From the NCBI RefSeq assembly GCF_003474435.1, contig NZ_QRNF01000042.1:1-25267 (forward strand): a DNA stretch of 25,267 bases, written 5' to 3'. The translations under genes and the position numbers were made by a program. The DNA is from Ruminococcus sp. AF46-10NS (GTDB lineage: Bacteria; Bacillota; Clostridia; Lachnospirales; Lachnospiraceae). Shown one piece after another: positions 1-8,903 of this stretch. The notes under the pieces are model-generated. The model worked only from the letters and a program-made list of their open reading frames with translations, ran no database searches and had not been told where the DNA came from. The first letter of the stretch is position 1. Each line of letters begins with the position of its first letter.

Positions 1-26
1 ATTTATTTATATTATTTTTCGTTCTC

Positions 27-55
27 TTGTATTTTTGTTGTTAATTTTTTATAAT
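27..55 (+). promoter_or_regulatory. Likely sigma-A promoter of the kinase/regulator operon
   Basis: A TTGTAT -35 (27-32) and a perfect TATAAT -10 (50-55) are separated by 17 bases, the ideal spacing. A second TATAAT occurs at 63-68. The region is very AT-rich and lies 90 bases before the kinase start, leaving a short leader. It is a motif match only. Confidence 0.5.
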
Positions 56-145
56 CCTTTTATATAATCTATATTTGTAACGGCTTTTTTCACAGCTGAA
101 TTCGGTTTCATTAATTTGTTTTTGACATAAAGGAGAATATGTACT

Positions 146-1972
146 ATGAAATTCCACAAATGTATCCCACCCAGTTTTTCCTCATTTCGCTATAAGCTCC
201 TGCTCGCATTTCTGATTGCAACTATGGTACCCCTGATCTCCCTGACCTTCATCAGCTACCATATCTCCTATAACATTGCCAGAGATCGTATTATCGATTC
301 CGCCGTAATGACTGACAGACAGCTGGTTTCTCAGCTGAACGACCGCCTCGGCCAGGTTGAAAATGTAGCAGATACCATACAGTTTCAAATGTACTCCCTA
401 AATCATTCTTTCTCCAATAAGGTAGATGCACTTAAAAAATTCACCGCTGTAAAAAACAATATTTCGCTGTATAAATCCACATTCGATTTCTTCCATATAT
501 ATGTTTTTCTGCGGCCGGATCAGCTTGGTTCAAAAGAAGGTCTGTACTTCTTTTCCACAGACGAGCTTTCCGCATATGGTCTTGATAAAAATACTGTTTC
601 CGGTTCAGGCTTCTCCTCTGTCTGGATACCGGTTTCCAATATGCCGCTGCCTAAAATACTGTCAACAAAAAAACCATCCGCCGATGTGATCCTCTGCGTC
701 CGGGCACTGAAAAATCAGGCCACCGGTATTCTGGAATACGCCTACGGCATTGCACTGGATACCTCAGAGCTTACCACTTATCTGCAGCCTGCAGCTATGG
801 ATTCCCGCATATACAGCTACATTCTCACAGATCACGGAGAGATTGCAGCGAAAAATACATCCTCACTGAATTTATCCGGAATTTCCAAAGCACAGTTTCA
901 GAAATTTAAAGAAAATGCAGATTCTTCTTTTCACAGCGGCGACAAATATTATAACTGCTGTACCTTAAGCAATGGCTGGCTCCATGTTACCGAAATCCCG
1001 GAAAGCTACATTAGGGGCAACACACACATCCTGATCCGTGCATTACTGATCACTGTCCTTATTTTTCTGCCCCTTACTGTTATCATCGTTATCCTGTTTT
1101 CCGAAAATCTAACCCGGAAGATCACTGCACTTTCCTATGCAATGGAAGCCTTTCAGCTGGGACATGATCCGGAACATCTGTCTATCGTTACTGTTCCCCA
1201 CCCGGATGACCCTTCCAGGTATGATGAGATTGACAGACTGGGCATCACCTTTGAAGATATGCAGCACACAATAGCCGGAAACCTGAAGTCCATTGTAAAT
1301 CTTTCCGTAAACGAAGAGCGTCTGAAATACCAGCTGCTCCAGTCACAGATCAATCCGCATTTTCTTTATAATATCCTGGGATCGATCCGTACCTGCCAGT
1401 CGCTTGGAAAGCTTGACATTGCTGATCAGATGATTGCTGATCTGACTGCCTTTTACCGTCTTACCCTGCGTAAATCAAAGGAACTTATTCCTATTAAAGA
1501 TGAACTGGAAATTGCCCGGCTTTATCTGGAAATGGAAAAGCTCTGTCATAAAGATAATCTGGACTGGGAAATCGAAGCAGAAGATGGAATCGAAAATTTC
1601 CTGATCTGCAAGTTTACACTTCAGCCATTCCTCGAAAATTCCATTCTGCACGGGATTTCTTCGGGCACACCAGCTGTTTTTATTTCAATCCATGTTCTTT
1701 ATGGCGATGATACAGTTGTAATCTCCGTTGAGGACAACGGTGCCGGCATGGATTCTGAAACTCTTGCACAGCTGCGCCATGCTATTGAACATAATGTTAT
1801 TGATTATGAGAAGCATTTTGGAATTTCCAATGTAAGTTCCCGTATTTCCAACCCATTATACGGAAACGGTTCCGTAAGAATCCGCAGCAACCCCGGAAAC
1901 GGCACATACGTCACCATTGAATTCGAACAGATGGAGGAAGATATCGATGAAAAAAATAATGATCGTAGATGA
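146..1972 (+). CDS. YesM-type membrane sensor histidine kinase
   Basis: Membrane sensor kinase of 608 residues. A first membrane helix is near residues 17-40, followed by an extracellular sensor region of about 250 residues and a second membrane helix near 293-318. A HAMP-like linker and the His_kinase (PF06580) segment come next, with the phospho-acceptor in NPHFLYN (His405). The C-terminal ATPase domain shows the N box FLENSILHG and the G1 box VEDNGAGMD. The ATG at 146 is preceded by AAGGAG ten bases away. The gene overlaps the next one by 26 bases, so the pair is co-transcribed and probably translationally coupled. In this family the partner is an AraC-type regulator, and many pairs respond to carbohydrates. 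The ligand here cannot be read from the sequence. Confidence 0.93.
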   Translation: MKFHKCIPPSFSSFRYKLLLAFLIATMVPLISLTFISYHISYNIARDRIIDSAVMTDRQLVSQLNDRLGQVENVADTIQFQMYSLNHSFSNKVDALKKFTAVKNNISLYKSTFDFFHIYVFLRPDQLGSKEGLYFFSTDELSAYGLDKNTVSGSGFSSVWIPVSNMPLPKILSTKKPSADVILCVRALKNQATGILEYAYGIALDTSELTTYLQPAAMDSRIYSYILTDHGEIAAKNTSSLNLSGISKAQFQKFKENADSSFHSGDKYYNCCTLSNGWLHVTEIPESYIRGNTHILIRALLITVLIFLPLTVIIVILFSENLTRKITALSYAMEAFQLGHDPEHLSIVTVPHPDDPSRYDEIDRLGITFEDMQHTIAGNLKSIVNLSVNEERLKYQLLQSQINPHFLYNILGSIRTCQSLGKLDIADQMIADLTAFYRLTLRKSKELIPIKDELEIARLYLEMEKLCHKDNLDWEIEAEDGIENFLICKFTLQPFLENSILHGISSGTPAVFISIHVLYGDDTVVISVEDNGAGMDSETLAQLRHAIEHNVIDYEKHFGISNVSSRISNPLYGNGSVRIRSNPGNGTYVTIEFEQMEEDIDEKNNDRR

Positions 1973-3542
1973 TAATTACTTATCTGCAGAAGGTATCGAA
2001 AAAAACATAGACTGGGAAACGCTGAACGCAGAGATCATCCATGTCTGCTACAATGGAACTTCTGCTATCGAAGCCATGAAAAAAGAGCCTGCAGACCTGA
2101 TCATTTCTGACATTGAAATGCCGGATCTTGACGGCATTTCAATGAGCCGCCAGGCTCTTGAGATCAATCCCATGGTAAAGATCATTCTGATCAGTGCCTA
2201 TGATAAATTTGAGTATGCAAGACGTGCTCTGCTCCTTGGTGCTCTGGATTATATCGAAAAGCCACTGGATTATGCCTATCTTATCCAGAAGGTAAAAAAC
2301 GCTTTTGCACTGATGGAAAGGGAACAGAAAAATCTCCAGCTTCTGAAGCAAAGCAGACCTCTTCTTACGGAAAAGTTTTTCCGCGAGATCACCCACCTTC
2401 CGTCTTCTGAAGCTGCCTACCGGCTGAAGCCTTATCTTCAGTATCTGAACCTGGAGCTGAATTATGATTTTTATACAGTTGTTGTTCTGGAACTTGAAAA
2501 TGCTCCGGATCTAAAAGCCGTTTACGGGATTGAAAAATTTCAGATGGAGCTTCTCAACCTTCAGGATCTGATAACTGAGGAAACCGCTTCTCTTGATTTT
2601 GTACACCTTCTTCCGGATATGGATGGCTATCTGTGCATTCTGGGACACAGTGGCTGCCAGTCCAACAGCTTCCGTCAGCTTACCAGCGGACTTATTTCCT
2701 CAATAGCAGATGGCTGCCAACCACTGGGGCTTTCTCTCAATGCGGGCATCGGAACAATTGTCCAGGATTTCTGGAATCTGAACCAATCCTACAAAAGTGC
2801 CGTACATGCGCTGGAATACAGATTCTTTTTCCCGCATCAGAATATCTTTGACGGAAGAGACGCTCTGGGTTCCGATCTGTCTGTTGCAGATTTTTCAGAT
2901 ACAAAGGAAGATGAACTGATCCGGCTTCTCTGTAAAAAGGATACCTCTGCCATAGATCTCTGGTTTCAGAATTTTTCCGACTGGCTCACTCAGAAATTTC
3001 GCACAAAGAATTTCGCTTTCATACAGATTTATTCTCTTCTTGGCCGGATCCTGAAATTTTTCTATGAATTAAATCTGGATACGCATGACCTTGAAGCTAA
3101 AATTTTGTATGTTTACAACCACATAAATGAGTTTCATAATACGGAAGAGCTATGTCAATGGCTGAAGGATCTGTGCCATCTTTTATGTCGGAAGCTTGAT
3201 TCCTCCATGAATGATTATCATCAGAAACTCTGTGAACTGGTAATCTCCTACATCAGTGAACACTACACCGACAATACGCTCTGCCTCAATGATATTGCTG
3301 CCTCTGCCAATGTAAGCCCTGCTTATTTAAGTGCTCTTTTCAAAAAAAATCAGGGAATCAGTCTCAGTGACTTTATCACATCTCAGCGAATTTCCGCAGC
3401 CGCCCGTTATCTGACTACGACTACTATGAGTCTGAAGGAGATCAGCCTGAAATGTGGTTATGCCAATCAATATTATTTCAGCACCAGCTTCAAAAAGAAA
3501 ATGGGGATCACCCCTTCCGCCTATCGGGAACAGCATACGTAA
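1947..3542 (+). CDS. YesN-type response regulator with AraC HTH
   Basis: Cytoplasmic response regulator of 531 residues, partner of the upstream kinase. The receiver domain is N-terminal: MIVDDN acidic pocket at residues 5-10, phospho-acceptor Asp55 in ISDIEMPD, and conserved Lys in IEKPLD. A long middle region of about 280 residues follows, typical of YesN proteins. The C-terminal 100 residues form an AraC double helix-turn-helix (LNDIAASANVSPAYLSALFK, then SLKEISLKCGYANQYYFSTSFKK). I chose the ATG at 1947, not an in-frame ATG at 1917, because GGAGG sits nine bases upstream and the receiver begins with the usual MKKIMIVDD. It likely activates a transport or glycan-use operon outside the window. 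Confidence 0.93.
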   Translation: MKKIMIVDDNYLSAEGIEKNIDWETLNAEIIHVCYNGTSAIEAMKKEPADLIISDIEMPDLDGISMSRQALEINPMVKIILISAYDKFEYARRALLLGALDYIEKPLDYAYLIQKVKNAFALMEREQKNLQLLKQSRPLLTEKFFREITHLPSSEAAYRLKPYLQYLNLELNYDFYTVVVLELENAPDLKAVYGIEKFQMELLNLQDLITEETASLDFVHLLPDMDGYLCILGHSGCQSNSFRQLTSGLISSIADGCQPLGLSLNAGIGTIVQDFWNLNQSYKSAVHALEYRFFFPHQNIFDGRDALGSDLSVADFSDTKEDELIRLLCKKDTSAIDLWFQNFSDWLTQKFRTKNFAFIQIYSLLGRILKFFYELNLDTHDLEAKILYVYNHINEFHNTEELCQWLKDLCHLLCRKLDSSMNDYHQKLCELVISYISEHYTDNTLCLNDIAASANVSPAYLSALFKKNQGISLSDFITSQRISAAARYLTTTTMSLKEISLKCGYANQYYFSTSFKKKMGITPSAYREQHT

Positions 3543-3659
3543 CTTCTTCTCTTCTTTATAACAAAGTTACTGTCACAAATGCCAGTGCCCTTCTCCGGAA
3601 TTTTACTTATAATCAATTAATAAAAGGAACAATTATATTGTTTCGAAGGAGGGATCGCT

Positions 3660-3722
3660 ATGAAAAAATGGAAAAAAATCCTGATAAAAATTCTTCCCAA
3701 AAGCTCAGGCAGATACCCTTAA
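3660..3722 (+). CDS. Possible 20-residue cationic peptide
   Basis: A very short reading frame, MKKWKKILIKILPKSSGRYP, starts at an ATG preceded by a strong AAGGAGGG eight bases away. A TATAAT at 3608-3613 could be a -10 box, but no good -35 is visible. The N-terminal half is amphipathic and basic. It lies between the response regulator and a terminator-like hairpin, so it could be a small membrane-active peptide, a leader peptide or a chance frame with a good ribosome site. I do not recognise it. Confidence 0.3.
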   Translation: MKKWKKILIKILPKSSGRYP

Positions 3723-3751
3723 CTCACTTCTCTATTTAATTATTCCATAGA

Positions 3752-3782
3752 AATGCCCCTGACGCTGACAGCCAGGGGCATT
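3752..3782. terminator. Hairpin shared by convergent regulator and uvrB transcripts
   Basis: A perfect 10-bp stem (AATGCCCCTG at 3752-3761, CAGGGGCATT at 3773-3782) closes an 11-base loop that can add three inner pairs. It lies between convergent genes and could stop both transcripts. The T runs are weak on both sides, so termination efficiency is uncertain. Confidence 0.6.
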
Positions 3783-3804
3783 ATATCATCAGCTGCTTTG
3801 CAGC

Positions 3805-5805
3805 CTATTCCGTTAATTCTTCCAGATTCTTTTTTAATTCGAGCATCTTGTCTCTCAGCTCAGCAGCCTGCTCAAAATTCAGGTCTGCTGCTGCAGCACG
3901 CATCTGCTTCTCTACCTGAGCAATCACCTTCGTCAGTTCTTTGCGGTTCATGGATTCCGGATCCTTCTTAAGCTTCACTTCTGTCTCTGCCACCTTCTTC
4001 GAAACAGCGATCAGATCACGGACTGCCTTCTTGATCGTGGTCGGAGTGATACCATGCTCTCTGTTGTAAGCCTCCTGTATCGCTCTCCTTCTTTCTGTCT
4101 CCGAAATTGCTTTTTCCATGGATTCTGTCATATTATCCGCATACATGATCACATGGCCTTCGCTGTTCCGGGCAGCACGACCGATAGTCTGTACCAGGGA
4201 TGTTTCCGAACGAAGGAAACCTTCCTTGTCTGCATCCAGAATCGCTACCAGTGTGATCTCCGGAATATCCAGTCCCTCTCTCAGAAGGTTAATTCCAACC
4301 AGCACATCAAATACATCCAGACGCATATCGCGGATGATCTCTGCTCGCTCCAGAGTGTCAATATCTGAATGGAGATATCGGACACGGATTCCCAGATCCT
4401 TCATATAATCGGTAAGGTCCTCTGCCATACGTTTGGTCAGGGTTGTGATCAGGACTTTGCTTTTCTTTTCAATTTCTTTATTTACCTCTGCTACAAGATC
4501 ATCGATCTGTCCTTCGATCGGACGCACCTCCACCTTCGGATCAAGAAGCCCTGTAGGACGGATGATCTGCTCTGCACGGAGAAGCTCATGGTCATATTCA
4601 TATTCTCCCGGTGTTGCAGATACAAACATTACCTGGTCAAGCTTGTTCTCAAATTCATCAAAGCTCAATGGACGGTTGTCCTTGGCAGATGGAAGTCGGA
4701 AGCCGTAATCTACCAGTGTCTGTTTACGGCTCTGGTCTCCTGCATACATACCGCCCACCTGAGGAACTGTCTTATGGGACTCATCTATAATAAGTAAAAA
4801 ATCATCTCCGAAGTAATCCATCAGTGTATACGGTGGCTGCCCCGGTGCAAGCCCTGTCAGGTGCCTGGAATAGTTCTCGATCCCGGAGCAGAATCCCGTT
4901 TCCTTCATCATTTCCACATCAAAGTTGGTTCGCTCCGCAATTCGCTGAGCCTCGATCAGCTTGTCCTCACTTTTAAAATATTCCACCTGCTGCTTCATTT
5001 CTTCCAGGATTGCATCTGCCGCACGACGGATCTGCTCCTGAGGTACTACATAATGAGATGCAGGAAAAATCGCTGCATGGCTTTCCACACTTTTGATCTC
5101 TCCGGTAAGCACATCGATATCTGTGATACGCTCGATCTCATCTCCGAAAAACTCCACCCGTACTGCCCGGTCTGTAGAATTCGCCGGAAAGATCTCCAGC
5201 ACGTCTCCCCGAACGCGAAAGGTTCCTCGGTGGAAATCCATCTCATTTCTTGTATACTGAATGTCGATCAGCTGTTTGATAACCTCGTCACGATCCTTCT
5301 CCATACCTGGACGCAGGGAGATCATCATATCAAAAAATTCCTGAGGTGCGCCCAGACCATAGATACAGGACACGGAAGAAACCACGATCACATCCTTTCG
5401 CTCGCATAAGGCTGCCGTGGCAGAAAGACGAAGCTTATCGATCTCGTCGTTGGTGGAAGCATCTTTGGCAATGTAGGTGTCTGTTGACGGGACGTAAGCC
5501 TCCGGCTGATAGTAGTCGTAGTAGGAGACAAAGTATTCCACTGCGTTCTCAGGGAAGAATTCCTTAAACTCACCGTACAGCTGGGCTGCAAGTGTTTTAT
5601 TGTGCGCAAGTACCAAGGTTGGTTTGTTAAGCTGAGCAATGACGTTCGCCATAGTGAACGTCTTACCGGAGCCTGTGACACCAAGCAAAGTCTCGAACTG
5701 GTTGCCTTCTTTAAAGCCTTTGACCAATTTTTCGATTGCCTGGGGCTGATCGCCGGTTGGTTTGTATTCGGAATGAAGTTTGAAGATTTGTTGTGAATTC
5801 TGCAC
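3805..5805 (-). CDS. uvrB: Excinuclease ABC subunit B
   Basis: UvrB is the damage-verification helicase of nucleotide excision repair; it receives lesions from UvrA and recruits UvrC. The 666-residue length is normal. It shows Walker A GVTGSGKT (42-49), the DNA-gripping beta-hairpin region [12 protein letters not shown] (95-106), the DESH box, the helicase motif TIGRAARN, and the C-terminal UVR domain that binds UvrC ([13 protein letters not shown]). The start is GTG, with AGGAGG seven bases upstream, and the protein begins at the usual position for the family. No lesion is seen. The upstream DNA contains a LexA-like box, a promoter and a leader fold, and immediately beyond it lies a mobile element. 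Confidence 0.98.
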   Translation of the reverse strand: MQNSQQIFKLHSEYKPTGDQPQAIEKLVKGFKEGNQFETLLGVTGSGKTFTMANVIAQLNKPTLVLAHNKTLAAQLYGEFKEFFPENAVEYFVSYYDYYQPEAYVPSTDTYIAKDASTNDEIDKLRLSATAALCERKDVIVVSSVSCIYGLGAPQEFFDMMISLRPGMEKDRDEVIKQLIDIQYTRNEMDFHRGTFRVRGDVLEIFPANSTDRAVRVEFFGDEIERITDIDVLTGEIKSVESHAAIFPASHYVVPQEQIRRAADAILEEMKQQVEYFKSEDKLIEAQRIAERTNFDVEMMKETGFCSGIENYSRHLTGLAPGQPPYTLMDYFGDDFLLIIDESHKTVPQVGGMYAGDQSRKQTLVDYGFRLPSAKDNRPLSFDEFENKLDQVMFVSATPGEYEYDHELLRAEQIIRPTGLLDPKVEVRPIEGQIDDLVAEVNKEIEKKSKVLITTLTKRMAEDLTDYMKDLGIRVRYLHSDIDTLERAEIIRDMRLDVFDVLVGINLLREGLDIPEITLVAILDADKEGFLRSETSLVQTIGRAARNSEGHVIMYADNMTESMEKAISETERRRAIQEAYNREHGITPTTIKKAVRDLIAVSKKVAETEVKLKKDPESMNRKELTKVIAQVEKQMRAAAADLNFEQAAELRDKMLELKKNLEELTE

Positions 5806-5830
5806 AAAAGCACCTCCTGGTTTTTATATC

Positions 5831-5934
5831 AAAAAAGTTCGTCTATCAGGCGGAAATTCGTCGAAGCACATTCTCTGTTTTCGCCCAAATATGCCTCTCG
5901 ACGAATTCTGTTCACCACCTGACATTTTGTAGAC
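5831..5934 (-). promoter_or_regulatory. Structured uvrB leader, terminator or attenuator-like
   Basis: Read in the uvrB direction, GTCTA (5934-5930) pairs with TAGAC (5845-5841), TCAGGTGG (5922-5915) with CCGCCTGA (5853-5846), and AATTCGTCGA (5907-5898) with TCGACGAATT (5864-5855). That gives 23 base pairs around a 33-base loop. One pair is a U-G wobble only in the uvrB sense; on the other strand it would be an A-C mismatch, so the fold favours uvrB mRNA. A TTTTTT run (5836-5831) follows four bases after the stem, so it could act as a terminator or attenuator for transcripts from the integrase operon or the uvrB promoter. Symmetric attachment-site arms are the alternative reading. Confidence 0.5.
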
Positions 5935-5988
5935 TTATAAAAAGTAGTAAAACTGACGTGGACGAATTAACACTCAAATGTAAGAGAT

Positions 5989-6017
5989 ATTATATCATGG
6001 AAATATGGAATTGTATA
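5989..6017 (-). promoter_or_regulatory. Likely uvrB promoter
   Basis: On the minus strand, TATACA (6017-6012) and a perfect TATAAT (5994-5989) are separated by 17 bases. It points towards uvrB, about 180 bases before its GTG. A LexA-like box sits seven bases upstream of the -35, as expected for an SOS-regulated gene. Confidence 0.5.
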
Positions 6018-6024
6018 TACAAGG

Positions 6025-6038
6025 CGAACATTAGTTCT
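6025..6038. promoter_or_regulatory. LexA (SOS) box overlapping the integrase stop codon
   Basis: On the minus strand this is AGAACTAATGTTCG, matching the Gram-positive LexA consensus CGAAC-N4-GTTCG in all but the first base. The last codon (AAC) and stop (TAA) of the 428-residue integrase are the GAACTAA part of the box. It lies just upstream of the putative uvrB promoter, so uvrB is probably its target. Confidence 0.55.
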
Positions 6039-7317
6039 TTAAAATTTTTTCTACATTTATCATCGTATTCAGAACATTTTCTGTATTATCCTTCTTCTTT
6101 TCCGGTAATACTTCTTCCATATAAGAAAGCAATTCCGGCGGGATCTCCTCAGCTATAATATTTCCATTATCTCCATACACATCCATGGTTATCAACTCTC
6201 TTGCATGTCCCATCAACTTGGATACTGCTTTGGGAGAGAAATTATTCTTTAACAACAGGGTGCAATATGTACTTCTCAGATCATGCCACCGAATATCAGG
6301 AAGTCCTGTCTCCTGCAATAACTGTTTGTAGTGTTTCCAGTGAAAATCCTTACTTCTCGGTTTTCCATAAGTTGAACAGCAAATGTAGTCTCCATCGAAA
6401 AAGTATTTTCCTCTACGCCGACGATTCTTTTCATATTGCTTACGTTCCTCAACAATAGCTTCAAATACCAGATCTGGAAGTGGAAGAACACGTTTACTGG
6501 AAAACGTCTTTAGCTGAAGTTCTTTCTTAGTGGCTCCATCATTAGGAGCGTATGGTTCTCTGTTGAGTTCTTTGCCTAACTGCCTTTCAACAGATATTGT
6601 TCGATTGATATAATCCACATCTGAGTATTTCAGACCATTAATTTCCTGTCTTCTAAGCCCTAGAAGCACATTAAACAGTATCTGCATATGAATCGGCGTA
6701 TCCTTACTCGCTTGTAGCAGCACATAAATCTGTTCTAATGTTAAAGTCTTCTGAGTATCAATAGTCTGTACATGATATGGCTTACTTTTTACTGTTTTAG
6801 GCAGATTAACACCTTCTGCCGGATTAACCGCTATAAGCTTATGCACAACTGCATATCGCAAAGCTGTGTTCATTACCGTTTTTACCTGCCTTGCAATATG
6901 AATGGAATATTCTGTACGGTTCTGATATAACCGCAGAATATCGCTTTTGTCAAGTTGGGAGAGTTTCTTCTTTTTCAGGATAGGAACAATATGATTCTGA
7001 ATAATATTAGAATAGGTAGTATAAGTATTCTCACTTCCTGCTCGTTTTCTTATATCATATTCCAGCCAGTACTCCAAAAAATCCGCAGTTTTAATACGTG
7101 TGTCTACAATATAAGTGCCATTGGACAACTCACCAATCGTCTGTAATCTGGCTGCTTCCGCTTCTTTTTTCGTTTTAAATCCCGATTTTTGCTGTATAGT
7201 ATTTGTGCCGTCCTGATAATTCAGGACGACACGGTATGCATAAGTATCTCTTTCATTCAGTTTTATAACACTTTTTACATTCCACTCAATGTAATTTGCC
7301 TTTGGCAGATCAATCAT
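6031..7317 (-). CDS. Tyrosine recombinase (second integrase of a tandem pair)
   Basis: Site-specific recombinase of 428 residues. An AP2-like arm-binding N-terminus (residues about 15-70) is followed by a SAM-like core-binding domain and the catalytic domain, with Arg222 (GLRRQE), His345-x-x-Arg348 (HDLR), His371 (GHAR) and the nucleophile Tyr381 (MDVYGD). All catalytic residues are present, so it should be active. Its ATG overlaps the upstream integrase stop (TAATG), implying translational coupling and equal production of both enzymes. Its 3' end falls inside a LexA-like box next to uvrB, so it marks the left end of the element. No terminator separates it from the uvrB leader fold. Confidence 0.93.
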   Translation of the reverse strand: MIDLPKANYIEWNVKSVIKLNERDTYAYRVVLNYQDGTNTIQQKSGFKTKKEAEAARLQTIGELSNGTYIVDTRIKTADFLEYWLEYDIRKRAGSENTYTTYSNIIQNHIVPILKKKKLSQLDKSDILRLYQNRTEYSIHIARQVKTVMNTALRYAVVHKLIAVNPAEGVNLPKTVKSKPYHVQTIDTQKTLTLEQIYVLLQASKDTPIHMQILFNVLLGLRRQEINGLKYSDVDYINRTISVERQLGKELNREPYAPNDGATKKELQLKTFSSKRVLPLPDLVFEAIVEERKQYEKNRRRRGKYFFDGDYICCSTYGKPRSKDFHWKHYKQLLQETGLPDIRWHDLRSTYCTLLLKNNFSPKAVSKLMGHARELITMDVYGDNGNIIAEEIPPELLSYMEEVLPEKKKDNTENVLNTMINVEKILKN

Positions 7318-8489
7318 TAAGCCTCACCTCCCGGTACAAATTTCATGTTCATAAAGTCACGAATAGAAGCCTCATCGTTCATCGTCTCGCAGTAAAACTC
7401 AAAAGTAGTATGAATGGAAGAATGTCCCAACAGTGCTGAAATCTTTACTAATGGCACACCTTGTTCCAACAGAATACTGGCATACATATGCCTGAGGCTA
7501 TGCACCGTAAGATGTGGAAATCCATTTCTTTTACACAGTTTGGTCAAGGCATTGTTAAATGCAGACGTTGAATGTGGAAGACCATTGCCGGAACATGACA
7601 CATAATTTCTGTCAATGTAGTCTTTTCCCAATTTCTTTTTCTGTTCCTCTACTTCCTTCTTTCGCTCCTGAACTTGTTCCAGTATTGCTTCTGGAACTCT
7701 AAGTGTCCGGTAACTGTTCTCAGTTTTCGGCTCCTTTTCAACAATACGATATTTCAGAACTTTACCACTTCCTTTTTCTACAAGTGGATTAGCTGTTATC
7801 TGGCGTGAAATTGTAAGCGTATGACTTGTTGTATCAAAATCATCAAACTTCAATCCTAAGATTTCCCCCTTCCTAAGTCCCATAAAAAGACCAAGCAGTA
7901 TTTCAAGATACCAGTTGTTTTCTGACGCATACTCAAGGAAATGACGAATCTCTTCTTTATTTAATACTATAATCTTTACTTTAGAACGTTTGTATGGCTT
8001 TGTGGACGGTACTGGGTTATATGGAATATATCCCTGCACCACAGCTCCTTTTAACGCCATATTCAGCAGTTCTCTGCTCTTGTTCCCTGCTGATTTACAA
8101 ACAGGAGCGACTTTTTCAAGCAATGCATCCAGATATTCTACATTAACCTGCTTCAGTTTTACATCCTGTACCATCTGTGGTAAAAGCAGATCATACAGTA
8201 CATAGCCACTGAGCATCTTCGTAGAATTCTCCACTCTTCGGGAAAATACATTCTCCAGCCAATAAATCAGATAATCTTTAAGTGTAAAATCTCTGGAAGA
8301 TCGGATATGATAAGCCCTGTATGCATCCTGATATTGCTTTTCATAGCTCTTATAGCTTTCTTCTGCGTCTTTTGCAGTAGCAAAGCCGCCTTTCTTACTG
8401 TATTTGGTTGTTCCGTCTTCTTGCAGTACCTTGATTCTATGGTACCAGCTCCCAGCTTCGTAAAAAGCCGGAGATTTATTCTTTGCCAT
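7317..8489 (-). CDS. Tyrosine recombinase (first integrase of a tandem pair)
   Basis: Site-specific recombinase of 390 residues with an AP2-like arm-binding region (about 12-45), a SAM-like core-binding domain and a complete catalytic set: Arg206 (GLRKGE), His330-x-x-Arg333 (HSLR), His356 (GHSS) and Tyr366 (FEFYC). AGAGGG lies about seven bases before the ATG. It is second in an operon behind a small HTH protein and is followed by a second, clearly diverged integrase. Having two different integrases suggests that integration and excision are divided between them, or that they act as a heteromer. Which enzyme does which cannot be read here. Confidence 0.93.
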   Translation of the reverse strand: MAKNKSPAFYEAGSWYHRIKVLQEDGTTKYSKKGGFATAKDAEESYKSYEKQYQDAYRAYHIRSSRDFTLKDYLIYWLENVFSRRVENSTKMLSGYVLYDLLLPQMVQDVKLKQVNVEYLDALLEKVAPVCKSAGNKSRELLNMALKGAVVQGYIPYNPVPSTKPYKRSKVKIIVLNKEEIRHFLEYASENNWYLEILLGLFMGLRKGEILGLKFDDFDTTSHTLTISRQITANPLVEKGSGKVLKYRIVEKEPKTENSYRTLRVPEAILEQVQERKKEVEEQKKKLGKDYIDRNYVSCSGNGLPHSTSAFNNALTKLCKRNGFPHLTVHSLRHMYASILLEQGVPLVKISALLGHSSIHTTFEFYCETMNDEASIRDFMNMKFVPGGEA

Positions 8490-8509
8490 CGTTTATCCCT
8501 CTACTTTCT

Positions 8510-8698
8510 TTATTGCACTGCGTTGATCCAGTCATCAAACGATTTTTTCGGTACTCGAAACAGCTTTCCAACCTTAATTACCCGAAACGGTGGATTTTCC
8601 TGCTGTCTGTAGACTTCATCTAGAAAAAGATATGTCTTACTTCTTCCCAGACCTAATGCTTTCTGAATATCTGATGCTAAATAAACCATTGTTTCCAT
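8510..8698 (-). CDS. Excisionase-like HTH protein
   Basis: A 62-residue DNA-binding protein of the excisionase/HTH_17 kind. A winged helix-turn-helix begins at YLASDIQKALGLGRSKTYLFLDE, followed by the wing FRVIKVGKLFRVPKKSFDDWI. A GAGGA site lies upstream of its ATG. It is first in an operon with the two integrases, 20 bases ahead of the next start, the classic place for a recombination directionality factor. It probably bends attachment-site DNA to favour excision, and may also repress its own promoter. Confidence 0.8.
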   Translation of the reverse strand: METMVYLASDIQKALGLGRSKTYLFLDEVYRQQENPPFRVIKVGKLFRVPKKSFDDWINAVQ

Positions 8699-8759
8699 AT
8701 GCTTTTCCTCACTTTCTTCTTTACTTCACGGATATAATATACAAATCAGAAGTTTTACC

Positions 8760-8820
8760 TTGCCAACAGTGGCAATACGGTTTTCTTTTTTGTCTCCGTT
8801 GCTGTATAATTGGATTATAT
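8760..8820. promoter_or_regulatory. Divergent promoter region with small operator
   Basis: Between the excisionase operon and the plus-strand cassette gene there is an inverted repeat TTGCCA-ACAG-TGGCAA (8760-8775). A perfect TATAAT (8805-8810) sits 18 bases after a weak TTTTCT and would serve the plus-strand gene. A minus-strand TATATT at 8741-8736, with a -35 inside the inverted repeat but a long 19-base spacer, could serve the excisionase operon. A repressor bound at the repeat would affect the minus-strand promoter directly. Confidence 0.35.
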
Positions 8821-8838
8821 GATATGCCATTTTATGGC

Positions 8839-8858
8839 TGGACATAGCTTTGCGAAAA
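8839..8858 (+). repeat. Direct repeat, left copy, flanking cargo cassette
   Basis: TGGACATAGCTTTGCGAAAA matches 13660-13679 at 17 of 20 positions in the same orientation, including ten consecutive bases TTTGCGAAAA. Similarity stops abruptly on both sides. The two copies bracket the convergent cargo genes. Confidence 0.45.
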
Positions 8859-8903
8859 AAGCAAAAATGGATTACCTACTTTATTTTGGAAGGAACTGGA
8901 CAC

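Noticed and set aside
4054..5409. Long plus-strand frames opposite uvrB
   Set aside because: They are antisense shadows of a highly conserved gene and have no ribosome sites or family resemblance.
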